64,000 bases of DNA from Heligmosomoides polygyrus polygyrus. Taxonomy: Eukaryota > Nematoda > Chromadorea > Rhabditida > Heligmosomidae. A model generated the notes under the pieces. The model saw only the letters and a list, made by a program, of their open reading frames with translations. It was not told where the DNA came from and did not search any database. The translations under genes and the position numbers were made by a program. Positions 43,060-53,871 of this stretch are shown here, in pieces. Each line of letters opens with the position of its first letter. The stretch's first letter is position 1. The DNA is taken from contig OX377202.1 of NCBI GenBank assembly GCA_947396885.1, positions 107,072,198 to 107,136,197 of the forward strand, written 5' to 3'.

Positions 43060-43470
43060 TAATGAGCGGAATAAGCGCAAAAAACTGCCGTTTCTGCCGC
43101 GTTCTCACAACTCCCTTCAAAATGGCCTATTCAAAAAATAAATGCTACCATAGGAATCCAATATGGGCAATCTATCCAATGATGTGGGTATCATCCAGTA
43201 GTTCTAGAAAGGTTTAGCTTTGTCGACCTATAAAACCTGACGGCGTCCTGTCGTTCCTGCTAATTGAACCGATAGGGTGCAGGTTGTATAGGTCGCCAAA
43301 ACTCTATCTTTCTAAAACCACTCTATGATGCCTATATCACTGGATAGATCGCCCAAATTAAATTCGGATGGTAGCATTTATTTCATGAATAGACCACCTT
43401 GAAGGAAACTATGGGAGAACGGTGAAAACGGCAGTTTTTTGCACCTATTCCGTTCAAAAACCAAAAGATT
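43060..43470. repeat. Foldback with ~190-bp arms
   Basis: The arms share inverted blocks: GGAATAAGCGCAAAAAACTGCC / GGCAGTTTTTTGCACCTATTCC, AATAAATGCTACCAT / ATGGTAGCATTTATT and GACCTATAAAACCTG / CAGGTTGTATAGGTC. Confidence 0.85.
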
Positions 43471-43544
43471 GTAGTCGATCGATATTGATTCTCGATACGG
43501 CTTACCTATTTTGAGTCCCGCCCACTGTCGAGCATAGGCATTCG

Positions 43545-44280
43545 CACCTGAATCAGTGGAATAACCATTTTCACGTCAAATTGGACACTTTTCCAACTTT
43601 TCCAGTATCCAAATATAAAAAATATTATTTTGACCTTTTTTCGTCACGTTGTGCTGCCCACTATACAATGTCCGTAATTTAGTTTTGTTCTGGACTGCGC
43701 GTAAAATTGTAATTGAACAAATAAATTAATTAATAAACTGGACACTCTTCTAGGCAAGATTGACGTTTTTTAGATTGAACTGATCATCTCCAAAGTCAAA
43801 ACGAGCTTTTTCGCATTAAAATAACTCCTCAAGGCGGTTAGAGCAATTTTTTGTTGAAATGGAAAATTCATTATGAGTTTCTTTTCAAAATTGCTAAATT
43901 CACATGCTCGAATAAATAAGCAGCTTGAAGCAGCTTCTTTGAAATTCGTTTTAATTTTGTTGATGTCAAGAGAAGAGATCGCGCCATGCGTCAAGCGAAT
44001 CGCTCGATTTCTATTTGATTGATAGCAAAGATTCTGTTTACACGGACTAACACAGATCTAAATGCTGCCAACAAAAGCAAAAAACACACGCATTTATTTA
44101 TTTTGTAAAAAAAACACGTATTTCCACATCGATATTTCAACTGAGCAGCATTGACACTATTAATCGAATAAAAACAGCAACGATCTAGTCGAGTACGTGG
44201 CGCGATATCCTGTTTTATTCCACTTAATGATTGCTGCCTTTTTGTGCTTTGAGAAAGACTTTAATTTTATTTATTATTGA
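43545..44280. repeat. Foldback related to the element at 1-1010
   Basis: It contains GATCGCGCCATGCGTCAAGCG and a later TACGTGGCGCGATATC, plus AAATTGGACACTTTTCC and CTGGACACTCTTC blocks as in the 1-1010 and 4-5 kb repeats. Confidence 0.55.
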
Positions 44281-44390
44281 TTGGCCGATCGGTAATGCTT
44301 AGTTGTCAAGAGAATTGTACGTACATCTGCCATGATATTAATGTGATTTACATCCCAAACGACAATATTGATTGGTATTGATCGGCCGTT

Positions 44391-44700
44391 ACTAGCCGTG
44401 ACCTGCGTGAGAGGTGGGAGCTCGCCGGCCAATCAGAACGGCTCGCTTAGGCTGGTTTATACTTCGTCGCGGCGCGATGCGATGGCCACGCAATGAGGCC
44501 AAATTGATCGATCGACGCGGTCGATCAATTTGGCAATCAATATGGCCACTATACGTGGTGTCGCGTCGCGCCGCGACGAAGTATAAACGTGACCTTAGGG
44601 GTGCCGCTCAGACAGGTATGAGCAGATTGTGATGCACTGGTTGGCTAGGACGTGCTGGCGCATTTTCGCTCACCTATGTAGGCCAGATTAACGGCTAGTA
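44391..44700. repeat. Foldback of the GTGGCCTACATG family with a nested MITE
   Basis: Decayed ends ACTAGCCGTGACCTGCGTGAG and CACCTATGTAGGCCAGATTAACGG surround a MITE at 44447-44597. Confidence 0.6.
44447..44597. mobile_element. Harbinger-like MITE (GTTTATACTTCGTCGCGGCGCG arms)
   Basis: TTAGGCTGGTTTATACTTCG pairs with CGAAGTATAAACGTGACCTTA and GTCGCGGCGCGATGCGA with TCGCGTCGCGCCGCGAC. The TTA ends match the family. Confidence 0.88.
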
Positions 44701-45880
44701 GCGAATGGTGACTCGATGCCGCTACTTTCCTGAAAAATAGTTCACTGGCTGTTATATCGACATCTGTCGATAAAGGAGGTTTGTTTCTGCATAATTTACG
44801 TTTGCAGAGGCCGTCCAGCGGCCATTTATTTTGCGCGGATGGTCATACAGACGAAAGGACGAACTATCATTCATTCGTAGAAGGAATAACCATGATCTCT
44901 AAGGCATGGAACACGTCTTTTTTCAAAAGCTGAGGAATTCAGAAACTCTGGTCAAACGATGAACTTCGAGAAAAATTCTGAAGACGAACTTGATCGTTGG
45001 ACGGTTCAAGGCATAAACCGCTTAACTTCACGTCAATTCGAGATGACTTTCGCGTTCAAAAAAAGCATAAAGTACCAACGAATTGGAAGGAGTTTTCCAT
45101 CTAATCCTATCGAAGTTCAGACTGGTTTTAGATAACGGTCTCGGATTCCACAGTCCTAATATTCACCTAGAAAGTGATGGTTGAAGTGGGATAAGAAGAC
45201 GTGTGGCCGTCCAGCGCGGCGACGGCTACCCCTTCGGTGCAGCCCGGGAGATGTGAAGACCAAAGATCTCATCACGTCCCGCTCAGGAAGGCTACGATGT
45301 CAAGACGCATTGATTCTTACAGCAGTTCCACTTAAGTGGCTGACTGATATGTTATCGGTGGCGACTTGAAGACTTCCACAGCTGAGAAATGTGAATTGAA
45401 AAACAAAATCGAATCTTCGTCATACTCAGTCCCTGCTCAGAAAGACACACAAGCTTACACCATCGAGCAATTCAGAATCGCTTGCAAGACGTTCTTACTA
45501 GAGTGGCACGTTTTCAAACAGTTACCGTAAGACCAGCCGTTGCGGGGCCGCCAAGTCTTCGGATCAGGGCTGGCACCATGCCAACTCCACGGTTAATGAT
45601 TAGTGGAGCTATGGAATGGAAAGAAGAAGCTTCATGCTGTTTGAGGTGGTTTTGTTGGAGCATTTTGATGAAATGCTAGTTGGCGTTGTAGTAGATAAGT
45701 AGTTGCTTTAGGGTACCCAAGATTGCTAAAAGTACCCTCCCAAAATATTGTTTCATTCTGCAGAAACCCACAAGAAAGACTAAGAAACTACGACAACGAC
45801 GCCGTAAGAAGTCGAAAACAAGTCTAACTTTAGATATGGACAGAAGACATGCACCAATCTTGGCTAGGCTAGAGCAACTA
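44700..45880. other. Intergenic DNA, no gene recognised
   Basis: It has short open frames (44958-45134, 45181-45369, 45482-45679) without family motifs. An inverted GTCCG-box (CCAGCGGCCATTTATTTTGCG) lies at about 44815. The frames could be a decayed gene, but I cannot support one. Confidence 0.35.
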
Positions 45881-47141
45881 TTAGGTTGGTGCATAAGTTC
45901 TCGGACAATTGATCCCTCCTGAATTGAAAGCGCATTTTTCCGCCAAATTTCTCACATATATCAAGGCGTAAATGGTCCATCGATAGGGAAAGGAAAGGGC
46001 TACAAAACAGTTCCTAACATTCACTTCTGCGTTGTTAACGTCAGCTACTATGGCTAAGCAATTCATCCCAACTGGGACGCATATTCGGCACGTCACGTTA
46101 TTTCTGCATCAAGCTGGCCTCAATGCAACGAATCGTATCGTCGCCTGAAGGATGTTTACAACGAGAGTGCTCCTGCTCGAAGTACTGTGTGCCAGTGGTT
46201 CTCGAAGTTTGCAGTTGGTGAATTCTCCGTTGAAGACAATGAACGAGAAGGGTGCCCGATGACACTGGATTTGGATGGCCTCCGAAGTAGAGTGGAAGCG
46301 GACCCATACCAAACCACTCGCGAACTATCGAGCACTCTTGGTGTTAGTCACTCAACAGCCGTCGAGGATTGAAGTCAAATGGCAGGGTGCAAGAATTGGT
46401 CGCTGGGTACCTCACGACTTGACAACATGACATGGATCGCAGAGCCGATGTCGCTCTGTCTCTCCTTACCCTCAGACGTACTCACGGATGGCTGGACAAC
46501 CTTGTCACCGGGGATGAGAAGCGAATACTCTACCCTAATTATCACCGGCGTGCACAGTGGGTTGACGCAACTGGAGAGGCAGAGGACGTTCCGAAACCCG
46601 ACCTTCACGTGAAAACGGTGATGCTATGCATTTGGTGGAGCGTTCTTGGCGTAGAATACTGGGAGCTGCCTGACGAAGGGATATCAGTGACGGCAGAGGT
46701 TTACGTCATCCAACTGAGGAAGTTGAGGGCCCACCTTCAAACCAGAGCAAGTGAAGGTGTATTTTCAACACGACAACGCTAGACCGCATATTGCTAGAGC
46801 GACGGCGGCTGAGTTGACGGACTACGGATGGACCGTTCTTCCACACCCACCTTACTCACCGGATCTCGCTCCTTCTGATTATCATTTGTCTTCAAGCCTT
46901 CAACGCTATTTGGACGGCCAGCAATATATGGACCGAGAGGATGTCAAGGAGGCACTGCTCACATTTTTCGAATCACAACTGGCCACTTTTGGAGAAAAGG
47001 CATCCATGACTTACCAGCATGTTGGCGAAAGACAATTGATGTAAAGGGCGGTTACTTCAAGTGATTTGATATTGTTGTTCGTATGTTGTGATAATAAATA
47101 TTTCATGGCCCAAATGTCCGAGAACTTATGCACCAACCTAA
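45881..47141 (+). mobile_element. Full-length mariner element with 27-bp identical inverted ends
   Basis: The terminal TTAGGTTGGTGCATAAGTTC (continuing to 27 matching bases) occurs in inverted form at both ends, each flanked by TA. The length of about 1261 bp fits mariner. The ends and transposase resemble the hookworm 'bandit' type of mariner from established knowledge; I could not run a comparison. Confidence 0.93.
46050..47044 (+). pseudogene. Mariner transposase, frameshifted
   Basis: The protein runs from MAKQFIPTGTHIRHVTLFL through VCQWFSKFAVGEFSVED, VTGDEKRILYPNY (first catalytic Asp), VYFQHDNARPHIARA (second Asp) and YSPDLAPSDYH (third Asp), fitting a DD34D mariner transposase. At least three frame changes (near 46125, 46375 and 46745) prevent a full product. 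The stop TAA is at 47042-47044. Confidence 0.9.
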
Positions 47142-47329
47142 TAATCATTTAATACAACGCCAAATTCCATTTCTTCCCAAAATGCTCCACCGAAAATTGC
47201 CTCTGCAGTCCCATATCCATGCGTCTCTAGCCCCGACCCAGTTTCTCATGTTTCTTGGTGCTTTCCCGCCATTATGACTCATCAATACTTTGAATTTGAA
47301 TTTGAATCTCAGAAGAATCTCGAAGTAAC

Positions 47330-47580
47330 TCCCGCGCTCCCGCAAAAGGGCGCGAACAGAGGGCATAAAAGCCAGCCCAGACTTGCAACAGCGTTCATTG
47401 TTCATTTTGTTACCTCATTCCGTTACCTCATCTGTATTCCTATTGCCATTGCCGACATTCATTGTCATTGTCGATAAAGGAGTCTCATTCTCCCCCCGTA
47501 TTGCGTCGTGTCGTCCCGGTTACACCGGGTTTTACTTCAGCAAGGAGTCAGCAGGTCGGCCTTGAGCCGGCACTAACTAT
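47330..47580 (+). mobile_element. LTR-like segment (GCATAAAAGCC promoter, TAAAGGAGTC)
   Basis: A TATA-like GGGCATAAAAGCCAGCCC is followed by a CATT-rich leader and CCCGGTTACACCGGG. The layout resembles an LTR U3/R/U5, but no partner LTR, primer-binding site or pol was found. Confidence 0.3.
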
Positions 47581-48007
47581 ACGAGACCTCTTTTTTCCGT
47601 AGTTCCAAAGGTGCACTATTGACTAACTGTGGAGCTGGCATGGTGCCGGTATTGACCCGAAGACTAGGCGGTCCCGCAACGACTGTTCTTACGGTGACGC
47701 TTTGAAAACGTGTATCCTAGTAAGGACGTCTTGTGAATCACTACCGCCCTCCGGTTTCAAAGTGCGTCCAATAATTAGCTGCGTCGTGGGAGCTACCGAT
47801 AGAATAGCGTGGTGGATAAAACTGGTTTTAACGCAATTATGTGCTCAGGTTCATGCCGCTCCATATAAGCAGCGCCTCGCGGTCCGATATGCGTACCTCA
47901 CTGGCCTCTTGCTGGGGAATAATTTGAGGCGAGCCGGAATACCGCTATGCACGCCTTGGAGGAACACCATACGTTGCTACAGGATGTTTTGTTGCGATCA
48001 AAACTCT

Positions 48008-48079
48008 TGCGGCAGGCGGGACTCGAACCCGCATCTTCTGCTTTCCGGGCAGCGATGTTCGCATTACACCACCGGCGCT
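48008..48079 (-). repeat. tRNA-derived sequence flanked by GATCAAA inverted motifs
   Basis: On the minus strand GGTGGTGTAATGCG (A-box-like), an arm CTGC-CCGGAAA-GCAG and T arm GCGGGTTCGAGTCCCGC are present. The acceptor stem has mismatches and position 33 is not U, so it is not a normal tRNA. GTTGCGATCAAA and TTTGATCGCACGTAAC bracket it as inverted repeats. Confidence 0.65.
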
Positions 48080-48376
48080 GTTTGATCGCACGTAACATCC
48101 GCGATATCCTCCGGGTCTGTCAGCACCCACCCGTGAAACGGGGCCGCTGACATCAACATGGAACTGGCTAAGCTGACGACCTTAGTAGTATCGACCCTGT
48201 AATTTTGTTGATTACTACCGATCTGATCTCTTCTTATTTCTCCTCAATTTCTCGAAATTCCCGATCTATTTTTTGATGTGGAACCTAATGTGCTTCTAGC
48301 AAGACGTTTTTAAAGGTGTTTAATGGGGTTCAGCTTTATTGACTGAGAAGACTACGACATGAGATGAATTTCATTT

Positions 48377-48680
48377 TCATTGAGCCATCTGGTTCAGCGC
48401 CTCCGAATCATGTTTCGGTTCGTTGTCCTGTAGGAAAATCCACAGCTTGTGAAAAGTTTTTCTACGATGTGGAAGCATGAGATCTCTAGGTAGCGCTTGG
48501 AGTTCGTAATAGTAGTATTCGAGCCTGACAGATGAACGATTAGTAGCCAGTGTTAACGTACCGAAAACCATACCGAAACCAGTTTTGGTTATTTTCCATG
48601 GACAATACAGGGCAGTCAACCGAATGACGTTGTGTTTTCCAAACAAGACGCCTGAAACAGCTGAGGTGAGTTTTTGCGCT
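48377..48680 (-). pseudogene. Tc1-like transposase fragment
   Basis: The minus frame contains FLQDNEPKHDS, the second catalytic Asp motif of Tc1-type transposases, preceded by KTGFGMVFGTL and LQALPRDLMLPH-like sequence. Only the middle of the catalytic domain remains, without inverted ends. Confidence 0.65.
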
Positions 48681-49949
48681 CCTATGCGGGGAAGCTGAGG
48701 CTCGTCGCGCTATGCGAGCTAAAGACGTGTCGTTCAGAGGTTGTATCAGCTGTGTGAATGCAGTACTAGGTAGAACTGCAGCACCCTTTTGTTAGTTAGC
48801 AGCCGGTGTGCTTTCATTCCAACGTGAGCGTCCAGGCAGTGGTGGTGCATCGGTCTTCCCACATAGAACCTTCGTGTTTATTGTAGAGCCATGTTGGTAG
48901 TTTCCGGGCTAGCGGTCTATGCCGCCAATAGCCGGGGGGGGGGGGCTTTATATACCATTTTTAGTTGGAATTCAACGCTGTCCAAAACGAATTCAACGTT
49001 GTTCAAACCAAATCCAACGTTGTTGAAAACGAATTCAACGTTGTCGAAGCCAAATTCAACGTTTTTCAAAACACATTCAACGTCCTTCTGGAATCCTTCT
49101 CCGTATCATATAAACAAACCCCTACACTCTTTCTTGTCATTGGGCGATATGCCAAGTTTGCATACAACATGAGCAACGCTCAACAAGACGTTTAACAAAG
49201 TCAGCGACACGGCCGATACAGTCGAGTGTCTCGTAATCAGAAGGAGATCTTGGTCAAGCTGGTGTTCGTCGACGGAAGGATCACACTGCTGCTCAGGTTG
49301 CTGGTGTCATAGAGAACACTGCATGAAGCATTATCAACTCGTACAAACGAGAAGGCGAAATACAGTCCCCTCCCGTTATAACGGATAATACGCGACTCCC
49401 ATATATAACGTAGGTTTTCTCTGGCCTCGGCCAGCTTGCCTTTACGCCAATACAAATCAACTTCGCTTAAGACGCGTCGGATACAACGCTACTCTCGTTA
49501 TAGCGCGGTTTTGGGAGGATCTCTGCGTTCAAAATGACTCCTGTTAGAACGCGACCCGAGCTCAGCTCCGGTCCCACACGGAAAATGAAGAGGAGCAAGA
49601 TGCTGGCCGCGTCTACGATCAGACCTACCCTTCTATTGCCTCGTTCGTAGTCGCGACCAGTACCTGTGCAGCAGTGAATTAGAAGCATATAGACGTTTTT
49701 CATGCGTGAGCGGCCGACGAAAGTGTTCATGTCAGTAATATGTCGAGCACAGGATAATGTTCATGTCAACAATATGTCGAGCATAGTATAAGACTCCCGG
49801 TAGTCGTTCAAAGCTGCTATAAATAGGAGCATTTCCTCTATCAAAAACGACAGAAGGTGTGGATTAAAACTCAAACTATTCAAAACAACCCTACACTTTT
49901 GTTCCAAGCCCAGAGCAACTGGTATAGAGGCTGTATGCTGCCACATGAC

Positions 49950-50080
49950 TGTTTGTTGCGATCAGAACTGTCGCGCAATGCAGGACTTGAGACCCTCTAC
50001 TTTTATGGCAGGACTACAGCAACAGCGCTGTTTGATCAATGCAACATCCCGATATCGTGGAAGAGTGCTGAGAGGTCACT
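49950..50080 (-). repeat. Decayed third copy of the tRNA-derived repeat
   Basis: GTTGCGATCAGAACTGTCGCG and GCGCTGTTTGATCAATGCAAC match the flanks of 48008-48079, while the tRNA-like interior is heavily changed. Confidence 0.5.
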
Positions 50081-50313
50081 GCAGCCAGGATATGGCGGAT
50101 GCGGCGCGCGATTTAACAGGGTTGACAGCGTAACGGGCTAGCATCCTGCCTGGAAGGTAGGGAGTGCGGCTCTATGTCCCACATGGCGCAAGAGTTTTGC
50201 TGGCGGCAAAAGACATTTAACATCAGTTTACACGCTTTTGTTGTTGACCACTTTTAACTTTCCTCTGATACTCGTTATTTCTCGCACGTCTGTCATACTT
50301 ACGCATATACATA

Positions 50314-51303
50314 TTAGGTTGTTGCATAAGTTTTCGGACATTTGGGGCATGAAATATTTATTATCACAACATACGAACAACAATATCAAATCATTTGAAG
50401 TAACCACCCTTTACATCAATTGTCTTTCGCCAACGTGCTAGTAAGAGATGGATGCCTTCTCTCCAAAACGTGGCCGGTTGTGATTCGAAAAATGTGAGCA
50501 CTGCCTCCTTGACATCCTCTCGGTTCCTAAATTGCTGGCCGTCCAAATAGCGTTGAAGGCTTGAAAACAAATGATAATCAGAAGGAGCGAGATCTGGAGA
50601 GTAAGGTGAATGTGGAAGAACGGTCCATCCTTAGCCCGCCAACTCAGCCGCCGTCGCTCTAGCAATATGCGGTCTAGCGTTGTCGTGTTGAAAATACACC
50701 TTCACTTGCTCTCCTCGTGTGGTTTGAAGGTGGGCCCTCAACTTCCTCAGTTGGTTGACGTAAATCTCTGCCGTCACTGCTATCCCTTCGTCCAGCAGCT
50801 CCCAGTACTCTACGCCAAGAACGCTCCACCAAATGCATAGCATCACTTTTCCACGTGAAGGTCGGGTTTCGGAACGTCCTCTGCCTCTCCAGTTGCGTCA
50901 ACCCACTGTGCGCGCCGGTGATAATTAGAGTAGAGTATCCACTTCTCATCCCCGGTGACAAGGTTGTTCAGCCATCCGTGGGTACGTCTGAGGGTAAGGA
51001 GAGACAGAGCGACATCGGCTCTGCGATCCATGTCATTTTGTGTCAAGTCGTGAGGTACCCAGCGACCCAATTCTTATACCTTGCCAATCGACTTCAATCC
51101 TCGAACGACTGTTGAGTGACTACACCAAGAGTGCTTGATAGTTCGCGAGTGGTTTGGTATGGGTCCGCTTCCACTCTACTTCGGAGGCCATCCAAATCCA
51201 GTGTCATCGGGCGACCTTCATGGCACATATGAGAAATTTGGCGGGAAAATGTGCTTTCAATTCAGGAGGGATCAAATGTCCAGGAACTTATGCACCAACC
51301 TAA
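50314..51303 (-). mobile_element. Internally deleted mariner, same family as 45881-47141
   Basis: Inverted ends (TTAGGTTGTTGCATAAGTT at left) are flanked by TA. The 990-bp body lacks about 270 bp that encode the transposase N-terminus. Recognisable parts on the minus strand include VTGDEKW-like, VYFQHDNARPHIARA and YHLFSSLQRYLDG. It lies inside the pogo-like element. Confidence 0.9.
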
Positions 51304-52199
51304 TAGCAGGGAGTATCTCTGAGGACAGGACTCCATTAATAATCTAAAGATGTTCTTTGCCTTCACCCTCTCCTCATAGTCACTTATTTCATTACTACAT
51401 CTATATTTCGCCATTGTATGCCATTCTAAACAAATCTAAGCGTAAAATGGTGTACAAAAAGTCAGCTCCGGTTAGGACGCGACTTCCCTTATAACGCGGA
51501 CTTTTTCTGGTCCCTTCAAACGCGTTATAACGAGAGGGGACTGTAATTGAGCGTAGTCGCGGAGGTAACGGTTTGAGTTCACACCCAGTCACTCGTTGTT
51601 TTAGCACTCAATTTTCAATCTATGTATAGCAACGCAAAAAAAGCTTATTGCTGAGACTTGCTTCTCATCGAAGAGGTTGTCGAGCGACATCCATTTCTCA
51701 AGGATGAAAAAACTCGACGCCTGTATCAGTTTCTACGATTTTCCACGCTCTAGCGAAACTCCATATCACACTTAAAAAAGGCCTTGGCTGATCCACGTCA
51801 CACTTCAAAACGCCTGGAGGCCTAAAAAAGGACTTACCTTCACTTGCTCGTTCTGCTATTTTGAATAGTTATTGCTGTGTTGTTATTTGTATTCTGTATT
51901 GTTTATCGTATTGTTGTATCACTTGCAGTTTTATCGTTCAATTTGCTTATTTTGTGCCTGCATCGCATTACTACTGGTGTACCGCTTAACTTGCTAGTTG
52001 TTTCTAATTCTTCGTTGCATAGCCTCTTTTTAGCAAGCAGAAATTTTTTGAAAAGAAGTAAACATTGATACTTACAACTTGCAAGGAAGATGTGTAGTTC
52101 GATTGGGAAGTCGTTGAATTTGTTTTGAAAAACGTTGAATTTGGTTTGGACAACGTTGAATTTCAACTGAGAATGGTATATACTCTTCGAACAAACATA

Positions 52200-53870
52200 A
52201 GAAGCTGGCTCTCCGGGATCGCTGGCCTCCTCTCCTCTTCACACCACTGGGTACAAGCCCGTAAATTAACTAGGTGCCAAGCGGGTCTTGAGCGGAGATC
52301 AAGGCAACCTCAAACTTGGGTAATTAAACTTTTTTACATGTACAAGTCAGACATTACATATAAAGAGGATAAGAGGATATAAGGGATGGACACTAAGACA
52401 GATAATAGTACACAGCCGATGGACCGTCCGCGAGTGGTCCTCATAATGCGAAGGGCGGTGTCCAGCTTCCAATGCACAAAGAGATATGTGAGAGGGCACC
52501 GCGAACTGCGACGAATAAGAAGAAGAACACTATCGAATGGTCTAAGAAGCAGTCTAACTCAGCCTGTTAAAGGATTTGGATGAATGTAAGAGTCGATATA
52601 GTACCATCATTTGTAATCTCTTCATTCTGTTGAGATAACGATTGACCAAAAATTTCAAATTTGAAATATCCTGACGTTGTTGATGACAATGTAGTGAGAG
52701 TGCCAGCAAGAAGAACCGCAGCTTTCCGTACAGCGAGGCTTGCCTTCTGAAAAGGTATCTCGGTAATATCTATGGCAATTGCATAATACAGAACTAAAAT
52801 GATAGGAACGTCTAGAATTCTATGCACCTGTGTACTCTCTTGTTCAGTGTTGTCTTTGCTAGCTAGATAATTGCCGTCAAAAAGCTGCACTCAGGAGGTG
52901 GAGCATCGTGTGAGTTCGTCTTCACCGTCCGGGTTTTCGCACTGTGTTTCCGGCAGTAGGTCGGAAACGCTAGCGTGGGTGAAGCGCTTGGTCGGGTAGG
53001 TTGCAGAGATAAAGCGTCGAACCGTTTTATGGCCTCTGAAGACGACGAGGCGGTCGAATTATCAGGCCAGTAAAGTTCCACCTAACAACCTCGTGGTACG
53101 CAGTATTATAAACATTGTCAACTCTGTAGTCCTTCTTGATTTTGCTGTTTGAATCATGCTTCGTGTTGCTATAACCTCTAAAAGCCTCCGCACACTATGC
53201 TAAAGCGACACGCGGCAGGTGGCGAAACTACCGCGAATGCAACAAAACTGCCTCTTGAAAGTGTAAGGACGACGTGGCGAGGCGCTCATTCTTACCGTTA
53301 GTTCTGTTGCTCCACTCCATCTCCAACGCGGTTTCACTATCATTGTCATTATCAGTTTCCATTCTAGATCCCGCCGCGATCGGCTAGAGCCCAGGGGCCG
53401 TATGCTATTCTCGCCCGGGGGGGGGGGGGTACCCGGCGCGAAAAAGCCGGGTACCATCCTCTAGTTTCGACGCTCCCCACACCAACTTATGCACATCTCC
53501 GGGCGTCCCCCAGAGATGGCATAGATGGCAGAGTAGGATAGAGAAGCAGAGGATTCCAACTGGAGTACCACTACCACGGCTGTGAGCTCCTCATAGCTAG
53601 TGGATGAATTGAGTACCACCATTCTGCACCACAGCATATACCATGCAGTGTTTAGAGAGATGTATTTTCACAGAAGGGGTCCAAACTGTGTAAAACACAT
53701 ATAATTTATTAAACCCAAAGGGGTACAAAATCAGTTGAACACAAAAGATTACAGCAAAAGTATGCTCTTCGAAGATTTGCTAAATCGAGTTTTTCCATGA
53801 ATTACGTGAAGTGCAAAATGCTCTTTTTTCAAAGCGAGTTAGTATTTCAACCACTGAGAAGCCATTATAT
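52200..53870. other. Intergenic DNA, no gene recognised
   Basis: The minus frame at 52567-52890 is moderately hydrophobic (VPIILVLYYAIAIDITEIPF) but shows no family motif. A poly-G run with GGTACC flanks lies at 53416. CCTCAAACTTGGGTAATTAA at about 52308 also occurs at about 6090. Confidence 0.35.
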
Positions 53871-53871
53871 A

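Larger units (their letters stand above)
49363..51543. mobile_element. pogo-like element with CAGTCCCCTCCCGTTATAACG ends and TA duplication
   Basis: CAGTCCCCTCCCGTTATAAC at 49363 and GTTATAACGAGAGGGGACTG at 51543 are inverted, each flanked by TA. No transposase is visible in the ~1.2 kb outside the nested mariner, so it is non-autonomous. A truncated relative is at 7456. Confidence 0.85.
48940..52195. mobile_element. Tc1-like element with tandem TTCAACGTTG ends, split by a pogo-like insertion
   Basis: The left end (48955-49085) has about six ~20-bp units of AATTCAACGTTGTTCAAAAC type; the right end (about 52105-52180) has them inverted, with matching TATATACCATT / AATGGTATATA. Inside, HTAAQVAGVIENTA and INSYKREGEI (49285-49362) continue after the insertion at 51544 as IERSRGGNGLSSHPVT, a Tc1-like DNA-binding region read across one TA. 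Confidence 0.65.
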
